DNA of 5,959 nt from Spirochaetes bacterium RBG_16_67_19 (GTDB lineage: Bacteria > Spirochaetota > Spirochaetia > SZUA-6 > DRHE01). Shown one piece after another: positions 1 to 5,046 of the stretch. The stretch covers positions 5,533-11,491 of the forward strand of contig MIBK01000229.1 in assembly GCA_001829505.1 (NCBI GenBank), given 5' to 3'. The notes under the pieces were generated by a model that did not search any database, was not told the origin of the DNA, and saw only the letters and a program-made list of their open reading frames with translations. Within the stretch, counting starts at the first letter, position 1. Each line of letters opens with the position of its first letter. Both the position numbers and the translations under genes were made by a program.

Positions 1-31
1 AGCGGGTGGAGCCCGACGGGCTCCGCCCGCT
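1..31 (-). terminator. Strong stem-loop ending the importer operon
   Basis: Positions 1-14 pair with 18-31 around a three-base loop (GAC). The 14-position stem is complete except at 7/25, which is a T-G wobble on the plus strand and an A-C mismatch in the minus-strand transcript. It starts about 10 bases after the stop codon of the solute-binding protein gene, where an intrinsic terminator is expected. Any U-tract for minus-strand transcripts lies beyond the window edge and cannot be checked. On the plus strand the hairpin is followed only by a short TTT, so it might act weakly in both directions. Confidence 0.7.
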
Positions 32-41
32 TTCCACCTGC

Positions 42-1385
42 TTAGAACCCCTCGGGGATATCCCACTTCCTGTAGATATCCACCTGCTGCGGGTTCTGCT
101 GCCGCCATTTCTCCAGAACTTCCTGGCACTTGTGGATGACGCCTTCCGGATTGAGCTCTCCGGACCACAACTGCTGGAAGGTCGGGTACCACCCCTCGTA
201 GTCCAAGGCGGCGGGGAAGAAGCACTCCATCCAGAAAACGAACCTGGGATTCTTGCTCAGCACGGAGTCATAGATCAGCTTCTGCTGCGGATATTTGATC
301 AAGGCCGGATCGAACTTCGAGTCGGCCGGAAGAATCCCGGTGGAATTGTAGAAGGAATCGATCATGGTCTTGCCGTGCAGGAAGGTCAGGAAATCCGCGG
401 CCTCTTTCTTGCGCACGGACCATGAGGTGATGCCCAGGCCCTGGATCTGCGGAGAATACCTGTGGCTGAGCTTGCCGGTGCCGATAGCCGGGGCGGTCAT
501 GATCCCGAGGTTGTCCGTGCCGAGCATCTTCGCGTACTGGGCGATCAGCGAATCGCTCACCATGGTCATGGCCACTTTGCCCTGGGGGAAGAGGTCCCAG
601 CCTTGCAGGAAGTCGATCGAGGCGGCGTCGTCGTTGAAGTAGCCTTTCCTGCGCATGTCATCGACCTTGCGCACGAAGTCCACCCATTCCTCGTCGACGA
701 ATGTCCCATCCGCCACCAGTTTCGTCATCTGCTCCATGGAATCGAGCAGGGAGAAGCCGAACTCCGACACGAACCAGCCGTTTCCCCACTGGTCCTTGAG
801 CCCAAACGAGAAAGGCGTGATGCCGGCTTTCTTGAGCGCGGCACAGGCGGCCATGAAATCGTTCCAGGTCTTTGGGGGGTTCTCGGGGTCCAGGCCCGCT
901 TTCTTGAAGTAGGACTTGTTGTAGAGGATCGAGATGCCGGCCAGATAGAAGCCCGCTCCCCAGGCCTTTCCGTCCCAGATCCTGGTCATGGTCAGCATGC
1001 TGGAAAGCTCTTTATCGGGAATCAATCCTGTGAGCGGAGCCAGATTGCCGCTCCAGGCGTCTTCCAGCGTGTAGGTGCCGTCCCAGAAATACTGAATATC
1101 CGGGCCGACCTTGGGGTCCTTCGCTGTCGCCGCCGCCTTGAACTCGGTGATCATCGTGTCCTGCGACTGCAGCTTGGCTTCGACCGTCACCTGGGGGTGG
1201 GCCTGCTGGTAGACTTCGATGGCTTCCCCCAGCCACTTCTGCGTGCCGGGAGCCTCGCTTTCTCCTTGCCACCAGACGACCAGCTTCACGGGTTGTGCCC
1301 CCGCCTTCGACTCCTGCTTCCCGCTCGCGGCCAGACCCGCCGCCGCCAGAAGCGCGATCAGGGCGAACGCTGCGAATCTTTTCAT
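42..1385 (-). CDS. ABC importer extracellular solute-binding protein (CUT1 sugar type)
   Basis: This 447-residue protein has the size and pattern of family 1 extracellular solute-binding proteins. They capture a carbohydrate or related small solute outside the membrane and deliver it to an ABC permease. Residues 1-20 form a signal peptide: MKR, then an Ala/Leu-rich core ending LAA. The mature part opens with a charged linker and then LVVWWQGE, the usual first beta strand. Segments such as GPDIQYFWDG and the later WGAGFYLAGISILYNK (around residue 150) match the fold, the latter being the typical conserved 'YNK' stretch. The ATG follows AGGAGG (1395-1400) by 9 bases, with a run of nine A's in the mRNA just before that site. 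The gene is last in its operon, 37 bases after the permease gene. The residue after LAA is Ser21 rather than a lipobox Cys, so it may be a soluble or signal-anchored protein rather than a lipoprotein. The ligand is unknown; the family call is firm. Confidence 0.92.
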   Translation of the reverse strand: MKRFAAFALIALLAAAGLAASGKQESKAGAQPVKLVVWWQGESEAPGTQKWLGEAIEVYQQAHPQVTVEAKLQSQDTMITEFKAAATAKDPKVGPDIQYFWDGTYTLEDAWSGNLAPLTGLIPDKELSSMLTMTRIWDGKAWGAGFYLAGISILYNKSYFKKAGLDPENPPKTWNDFMAACAALKKAGITPFSFGLKDQWGNGWFVSEFGFSLLDSMEQMTKLVADGTFVDEEWVDFVRKVDDMRRKGYFNDDAASIDFLQGWDLFPQGKVAMTMVSDSLIAQYAKMLGTDNLGIMTAPAIGTGKLSHRYSPQIQGLGITSWSVRKKEAADFLTFLHGKTMIDSFYNSTGILPADSKFDPALIKYPQQKLIYDSVLSKNPRFVFWMECFFPAALDYEGWYPTFQQLWSGELNPEGVIHKCQEVLEKWRQQNPQQVDIYRKWDIPEGF

Positions 1386-1422
1386 CGCTTCCTTCCTCCT
1401 TTTTTTTTCTGGGTCGGTTCCC

Positions 1423-2256
1423 CTATTTTTCCAGCCCGGTCATCAACCCCTTGATGAAGAGCCTCTGGCCGGACAGGTAGAGAGCAGCAATCGGAATGGT
1501 CGAGACCAGCAGGCCCGCCATGACCAGCGGGAGATTGATATTGCTCCTGGATCGGAAAGCGATCAGGCCGGCCATGAGCGTCTTCAGCCGATCGCTCTGC
1601 AGGAAGACCATGGCCATGAGCAGGTCGTTCCACACCCACATGGCGTTGACCACGATCGAAGTCACGATGGCCGGAACCGAGAGCGGTATGAAGATCCAGA
1701 AGAGGAGCCGCAGGTCCCGGCAGCCGTCTATGACTCCGGCTTCGATCATCTCCCCGGGGATCGTGACGAAGAAGCTGTACACCAGGTAGATCGTGAAAGG
1801 GATGATGAAGCCGATGTAGATGATGATGACTCCGGCGAGGGAGTTTATCAGCCGGATTCGCACGAAGAACTCAAACAGGGGGACAATCGCGATGATCGGC
1901 GGGATCAGCATGAGCGAGGCGATGAAGCGGAGGAGCAACCCCTTAATCCGGAAGGTGTACCGCCGCAGGGCGAAGGCCGCCAGGCAGCAGACCAGCAGCC
2001 CAAACACGAGCACCAGCGAGGTCACCAGCACGCTGTTCACCAGCCAGCGCACGAAGGCGAAATCGGCGAAGAGGCTGCGGAAGTTCTCCAGGGCGACGCC
2101 GTGCGGAAGGCCGAGGTTGTTCAGCAGGTACTCTTCTTTCCCCTTCAAGGAAGCGGTGACGATGTAGTAGATGGGAAACAGCGTGAAGAGGCTGAGGGCT
2201 ACGAGAAAAACCTGCCCCACTATCTTGGCAAAGCGGAACTCCTGGCCTGCTGCCAA
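1423..2256 (-). CDS. ABC importer permease, MalG-like (CUT1 carbohydrate type)
   Basis: This 277-residue integral membrane protein has about six hydrophobic segments (roughly residues 12-34, 70-95, 106-127, 138-162, 184-206 and 240-260). The cytoplasmic EAA loop that docks with the ATPase is clear: E172-A-G, then D-G at 177-178, and I-P-L near 190-192. The C-terminal QRLFIKGL resembles the end of MalG-type permeases, so it is the second-permease type of the maltose-like (CUT1) class. The start is TTG at 2254-2256, preceded by AAGGGG (2265-2270) with an 8-base spacer. That ribosome site lies inside the end of the upstream M24 gene, only 3 bases separate the two genes, and translation is probably coupled. 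CUT1 importers normally pair MalG with a MalF-type partner and an MsmX/UgpC-like ATPase; neither is encoded in this operon. Family identity is secure, the substrate is not. Confidence 0.93.
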   Translation of the reverse strand: MAAGQEFRFAKIVGQVFLVALSLFTLFPIYYIVTASLKGKEEYLLNNLGLPHGVALENFRSLFADFAFVRWLVNSVLVTSLVLVFGLLVCCLAAFALRRYTFRIKGLLLRFIASLMLIPPIIAIVPLFEFFVRIRLINSLAGVIIIYIGFIIPFTIYLVYSFFVTIPGEMIEAGVIDGCRDLRLLFWIFIPLSVPAIVTSIVVNAMWVWNDLLMAMVFLQSDRLKTLMAGLIAFRSRSNINLPLVMAGLLVSTIPIAALYLSGQRLFIKGLMTGLEK

Positions 2257-2259
2257 CGG

Positions 2260-3498
2260 CTACGCCCCTTCTCCCCGCCGATCCCTGCCCGAAGCTAGAC
2301 CTTCAGCGAAAAAGCGCTGCGGAATATAGTCGTGATTGAAACGGGTCACGCGCTCCGATCCGTTTTTCGTGATGAAATAGGTGTCCTCGATCCGGAACGA
2401 CCCGAAAGGAAGATCCTTGAAATAGGCATCAATGGCCACCACCATGTTTTCGACGATCTCCACATCCCTGGTGGCGGAGAACCAGGGGCTCTCGCACTCC
2501 AGCATGCCGAGCGAGTGGACGGAGCCATACGGGCTGTACTTCCGGTATCCCTTCTGCGACAAGAAATCGTAGTAGGTCTGGTGCAGTTGGCGCGAGGTCA
2601 CGCCGGGTTTCAGGCTCTCTGCTACGGTGTCCTTGGCGTCGAAAGCGATCTGGACGGCCGCCCGAATATCTTCGGGTATCTTTCCCAGCACGATCGGAGA
2701 CGCCAGAGCCGCGTTGTACCCTTCGTAAAGGCAGCCGGCCTGGACATCGATGAGCTCGCTCTCCCCCACTCGCCGGAGGGAGTTCCTGTTCATGCACAGG
2801 TTTGTGTTCCGGTTCCCCGACGGAATCATGGGCGAGAACGACAGGCAGTGGTCCTCCGCGCCGAGGCGGAGCATCTGGCTCTCCACGTCCGCCTGGATGT
2901 CGAGCTCGGTGAGGCCGGGTTTGATCATGGCCACCGCGTATTCGAAGGTACCCGAGATGATCTGGCAAGCCTTCCGGATGCAGGCCAGTTCGTTCGGCGA
3001 TTTCCTGCCCCTTAGCTCGTAGAGAAGCTTTTCGGCGCTCACGATTTCCGCTGACGGGAAGACCTGCTCGAGTTTCTTGTAGATCGAAAAAGGGAAGATC
3101 AGGTTACCGATGATACCGATCCGCCTGATGCCCGGCTTCTTGACCTCCTGGAAGAGATTCGAGAAATCGAGTTGGTCCGGCAGGTCGTACTCGACCTCGG
3201 CGACCTCTCCCAGCTCCGGCATGATGCGGATGTCGGGGATCTTGGACTTCGCTTTCGACCACTCGTGGCAGGCCTGACCGGAGCACAGTATCGGCTCCCC
3301 TTTCAGGCGGATGATCATCCCGGCGCTCTCGTTTATCGGCGAGACGTCTGCAAAATAGCGCACCGCAGAGGGGTCCAGAAGATTGGAATACGCGACGACG
3401 AGATCGATGCCGTTGCGGGACATCAACTCCTTGAAATTACCCATCCGGGTCTTGAACTCGGAATCGGGAATAGCCGGGAAGGAGTTGCTGTCCGACAT
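2260..3498 (-). CDS. M24 family (creatinase / Xaa-Pro aminopeptidase-like) hydrolase, non-canonical metal site
   Basis: This 412-residue protein has the two-domain layout of creatinase and prolidase: an N-terminal creatinase-like domain (about 15-160) and a C-terminal pita-bread domain (about 170-385). The junction RGRKSPNELACIRKA (about 163-177) is the typical entry to the catalytic domain. Canonical M24 metallopeptidases bind two metals through Asp, Asp, His, Glu, Glu. Here the first Asp (D251 in LIDVQAG), the His (H328 in SVHSLG) and the last Glu (E371 in RIEDT) are present. The second Asp, expected three residues after Gly-Tyr, is Ala264 in GYNAALASP; the first Glu is Asp357; and the usual His-Glu-x-Pro reads C335-E-S-P. 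A normal dimetal peptidase is therefore unlikely. Creatinase and ectoine hydrolase are known family members that do not behave as ordinary Xaa-Pro peptidases. It is the first gene of the operon; GGGAGAG lies 6 bases before the ATG. It probably acts on the imported solute, which is inference. Confidence 0.85.
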   Translation of the reverse strand: MSDSNSFPAIPDSEFKTRMGNFKELMSRNGIDLVVAYSNLLDPSAVRYFADVSPINESAGMIIRLKGEPILCSGQACHEWSKAKSKIPDIRIMPELGEVAEVEYDLPDQLDFSNLFQEVKKPGIRRIGIIGNLIFPFSIYKKLEQVFPSAEIVSAEKLLYELRGRKSPNELACIRKACQIISGTFEYAVAMIKPGLTELDIQADVESQMLRLGAEDHCLSFSPMIPSGNRNTNLCMNRNSLRRVGESELIDVQAGCLYEGYNAALASPIVLGKIPEDIRAAVQIAFDAKDTVAESLKPGVTSRQLHQTYYDFLSQKGYRKYSPYGSVHSLGMLECESPWFSATRDVEIVENMVVAIDAYFKDLPFGSFRIEDTYFITKNGSERVTRFNHDYIPQRFFAEGLASGRDRRGEGA

Positions 3499-3520
3499 CT
3501 CGCTCTCCCTTGCAACTTCA

Positions 3521-3534
3521 GTTAGACGTCTAAC
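3521..3534. promoter_or_regulatory. Perfect 14-bp palindromic operator over the operon start site
   Basis: GTTAGACGTCTAAC is its own reverse complement over all 14 bases. It lies five bases downstream of the -10 hexamer of the importer operon promoter, so it covers the predicted transcription start, a classic place for a repressor. Its size and even symmetry suit a dimeric winged-helix regulator such as a GntR-family protein, or a LacI-family one; no regulator gene is in the window. The core AGACGTCT equals a single MetJ box, but MetJ needs tandem boxes and only one is present. Confidence 0.65.
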
Positions 3535-3539
3535 CTGGA

Positions 3540-3568
3540 AGCATAGATGACTTCCCCCGGCCTGTCAA
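3540..3568 (-). promoter_or_regulatory. Sigma70-type promoter of the M24-permease-binding protein operon
   Basis: Read on the minus strand, a perfect -35 hexamer TTGACA (3563-3568) is separated by exactly 17 bases from TATGCT (3540-3545), which matches 4 of 6 positions of the -10 consensus. Transcription should start near 3533, inside the palindromic operator, giving a leader of about 35 bases before the ATG at 3498. The near-consensus -35 and ideal spacing suggest a fairly strong promoter held down by a repressor. Confidence 0.75.
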
Positions 3569-3736
3569 GAGAAATCGCTGTATTTTGCTCGGCACGGCCG
3601 CCGAGGTGGCAGGCGCAACACACAGCCGGCGCCTGCGTCTGTTCCTTTTGGGCGGTATCCTCCGCCGCGTAGAGGACTAGGAAACGCAATTGACGAATCG
3701 AGGCAAGCAAATCCTATGGTGTTTACAGAGAATTGG
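3569..3736. other. Divergent intergenic region without a supported gene
   Basis: This stretch separates the minus-strand importer operon from the plus-strand hicB-like gene. It contains an 8-bp inverted repeat, GCAGGCGC (3609-3616) with GCGCCTGC (3629-3636), around a 12-base loop, and a 5-bp one at 3651-3655 with 3662-3666. Neither is followed by a convincing T-tract for a gene that would need terminating. A TTGACG at 3690-3695 with TATGGT at 3715-3720 has a 19-base spacer and is a poor promoter candidate. I see no RNA gene. Confidence 0.4.
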
Positions 3737-3765
3737 TTTAGGCTCTTGAGAAAATGCTGTATATT
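3737..3765 (+). promoter_or_regulatory. Possible promoter of the hicB-like gene
   Basis: TATATT at 3760-3765 is a good -10 candidate (5 of 6). The hexamer 17 bases upstream, TTTAGG (3737-3742), is a weak -35. The surrounding 60 bases (3721-3780) hold only 23 G or C, far below the flanking genes, as is common for toxin-antitoxin promoters. Start would fall near 3772, leaving a very short leader that still includes AGAGG at 3772-3776. Confidence 0.35.
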
Positions 3766-3784
3766 AGGAGCAGAGGATCAGACA

Positions 3785-4048
3785 ATGGCGGGGTATATCT
3801 TGAGTGACTATATCGACAAAGCGCTGGCGCGGGCCGTCTACGAGAAGTTAGAGGATGGGACCTACGCTGGGAAGATTCCTGGATGCGCTGGTGTGATTGC
3901 CTTTGGCAAGGGCTTACGAGATTGCGAAGAAGACCTTCACGCTACCCCGGAGGATTGGGCTTTGGTGGGTTTGAAACAGGGCCATGAATTATCCGTCATA
4001 GATTCGACGCGATCGATGAGTATTCGGTTCCTCAACTACGATTCATGA
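3785..4048 (+). CDS. hicB: HicB-like antitoxin with altered (probably frameshifted) C-terminus
   Basis: The 87-residue product begins MAGYILSDYIDKAL and runs through YEKLEDGTYAGKIPGC, GVIAFG, LRDCEEDL and EDWALVGLKQGHEL. This pattern is typical of the HicB-like antitoxin group with a partial RNase H-like fold. Such proteins neutralise a partner HicA mRNA-cleaving toxin and repress their own promoter. The body is intact to VID (71-73), where relatives usually continue with a short IDLN-type tail. Here the last 14 residues (STRSMS...NYDS) do not fit. The expected tail seems to resume in another frame with IDEYSVPQ from 4012, so I infer a frameshift. The start at 3785 is preferred over the in-frame ATG at 3716: it has AGAGG 8 bases upstream, matches the family's N-terminus, and the 23 extra residues look non-homologous. 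No complete hicA follows, so the gene is probably an orphan or decaying antitoxin. Confidence 0.72.
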   Translation: MAGYILSDYIDKALARAVYEKLEDGTYAGKIPGCAGVIAFGKGLRDCEEDLHATPEDWALVGLKQGHELSVIDSTRSMSIRFLNYDS

Positions 4049-4110
4049 TCAAAGAAGTAGAACTCATCCTGCGCAGGGGCATTTCCCTTGATGAATGGGA
4101 GAAGATATAG
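4012..4110 (+). pseudogene. Possible remnant of the hicB tail fused to the last codons of hicA
   Basis: In a frame different from hicB, the sequence reads IDEYSVPQLRFMIKEVELIL, then RRGISLDEWEKI and a TAG stop at 4108-4110. The ending GISLDEWEKI resembles, from memory, the C-terminal end (AGIS-x-EEWE-x-L) of HicA toxins that accompany this HicB group. The expected HicA body, with its lysine/histidine catalytic region, is absent. The simplest reading is an internal deletion that joined the end of hicB to the end of hicA. Alternatively ATG at 4045 overlaps the hicB stop as ATGA and could start a 21-codon peptide. The same frame continues after the TAG to a TGA at 4186-4188 with no recognisable match. 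The resemblance is short and was not tested by alignment. Confidence 0.35.
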
Positions 4111-4238
4111 AAAACCGAAGCTACGTCGCTGAAGGCGCCGGGCTTTGCGAAACGCTGGAATCTCCCCGTGGAGCAGCAGTTCCTGTGAGCAGACGTTTGC
4201 CCGCTAGGGCAGTTCGAGAATCTCTATTGCTCGTGCCA

Positions 4239-4268
4239 GCCTTCCGGTCGCAGCTACGACCGGAAGGC
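4239..4268 (-). terminator. Perfect 12-bp stem-loop around the acsE stop codon
   Basis: GCCTTCCGGTCG (4239-4250) pairs perfectly with 4257-4268. The six-base loop (4251-4256) contains the acsE stop codon TAG (4254-4256 on the minus strand). One arm encodes the last four residues AFRS. The stem is strong and GC-rich, at the end of the acs operon, so it probably helps end transcription or protects the mRNA 3' end. No U-tract follows in the minus direction (TGGCACGAGC), so it is not a textbook intrinsic terminator. Confidence 0.55.
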
Positions 4269-5036
4269 CTCCAGGTAGGAGTCGGCGTAAATCGAGCGGT
4301 TCATCACCAAGTCGGCGGTGATCAGGGCGTTGACCAGCTCCTCGTCGGTCACGTCCAGGATCACCGCGTCCATGCCGCTGGCGGCCATCATCACCGCGAA
4401 GGTGCGGTTGATCAGCTTCTTGTGGATGGCCCCGTTGGATACATTGCTCAGGCCGCAGACCACATGCGGCGGCGGGTCGGAGAAGAGCTGAAACTGGCTG
4501 GCCGCCGCCAGGATGATCTTGGCCTGGTCCTGCATGTATTTCATGGGCATGACGATCGGGTCCAGGAACACGTGGTCCGGCGGAATGCCGTACTCCATGG
4601 CCGTGGCCAGGATCTGGCCGCCGATCTCCACCCGCTTCTCGGTGGTCTTGGGGCTGCCGGCCTCGTCCATGACCAGACCGATGATGGAACAGCCGTACTC
4701 GGCCACCAGCGGGAAGATCTCCTTCATTTTTGAGTCGATGGCCGGGGTGGAGTTGATCAGGGGCGGCTTCTTGCACAGGGGCACCGCCTCCTTGAGCATG
4801 GGGTACTTGTTGGTGTCGATGGAGATGGGCAGCTCGCTGGCCGACTGCACCTGCTCGATCATCCAGCACAGGTCCTCCACCTTGGCCGAAGCCGCGCCCA
4901 GGTTCACGTCCAGGTAGGTGGCCTTGGCCTTGGTCTGCTTGACGGCCCATTCCTTGATCACGCTCGCGTCATGGGCCAGGACCGCGGCCTTGACCTCCTT
5001 GAAGCCGGTGTTGATCCGCTCGCCGATAAAAATCAT
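4254..5036 (-). CDS. acsE: Methyltetrahydrofolate:corrinoid/iron-sulfur protein methyltransferase
   Basis: The 260-residue product is a single pterin-binding TIM barrel, almost the same length as the Moorella enzyme (262). It transfers the methyl group of 5-methyl-tetrahydrofolate to the Co(I) corrinoid of the corrinoid/iron-sulfur protein. This links the methyl branch of the Wood-Ljungdahl pathway to acetyl-CoA synthase in the cytoplasm. The start MIFIGERINTGFKEV is the family N-terminus. Pterin-site residues are all visible: D43/N45 in YLDVN, D74 in SIDTNKYP, N95 in LINSTPAI, D159 in FLDPIVMP and N198 in GLSNVSNG. These match the known substrate-binding Asp and Asn positions of the Moorella protein within one residue. 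The ATG has an excellent AAGGAGGA just upstream that overlaps the acsD stop codon, so it is co-transcribed and probably translationally coupled with acsD. No defect is visible. It is the last gene of its operon, closed by the stem-loop at its 3' end. Confidence 0.95.
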   Translation of the reverse strand: MIFIGERINTGFKEVKAAVLAHDASVIKEWAVKQTKAKATYLDVNLGAASAKVEDLCWMIEQVQSASELPISIDTNKYPMLKEAVPLCKKPPLINSTPAIDSKMKEIFPLVAEYGCSIIGLVMDEAGSPKTTEKRVEIGGQILATAMEYGIPPDHVFLDPIVMPMKYMQDQAKIILAAASQFQLFSDPPPHVVCGLSNVSNGAIHKKLINRTFAVMMAASGMDAVILDVTDEELVNALITADLVMNRSIYADSYLEAFRS

Positions 5037-5046
5037 ATCTTCCTCC

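Noticed and set aside
462..1454. Long plus-strand open frame of 330 codons
   Set aside because: It lies antisense to the solute-binding protein gene, lacks family signatures, is rich in His, Arg and Gly, and is explained by GC-rich codon bias of the real gene.
1219..2298. Plus-strand open frame of 359 codons
   Set aside because: It is antisense to the permease gene, with a low-complexity Glu/Asp/Gln/His-rich product typical of the complement of a hydrophobic membrane protein.
2332..3015. Plus-strand open frame of 227 codons
   Set aside because: It is a complement shadow of the M24 gene, without recognisable motifs or a ribosome site that stands out.
3523..3532. MetJ box (AGACGTCT) within the operator
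   Set aside because: MetJ binds tandem repeats of the 8-mer; only one copy is present and nothing links the operon to methionine.
3609..3636. 8-bp inverted repeat as a terminator or small RNA
   Set aside because: It has a 12-base loop, no immediate T-tract and no upstream gene that would end there.
3522..3710. Minus-strand 62-codon open frame upstream of the M24 gene
   Set aside because: It overlaps the promoter and operator, has no ribosome site and resembles no family I know.
3716..3784. N-terminal extension of the HicB-like protein from the ATG at 3716
   Set aside because: The 23 extra residues do not match the family, and the stretch contains the likely -10 element and ribosome site for the start at 3785.
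4095..4733. Plus-strand open frame of 212 codons starting near the hicB remnant
   Set aside because: Most of it is antisense to the well-supported acsE gene, and the product is a His/Val/Gly-rich string without domain features.
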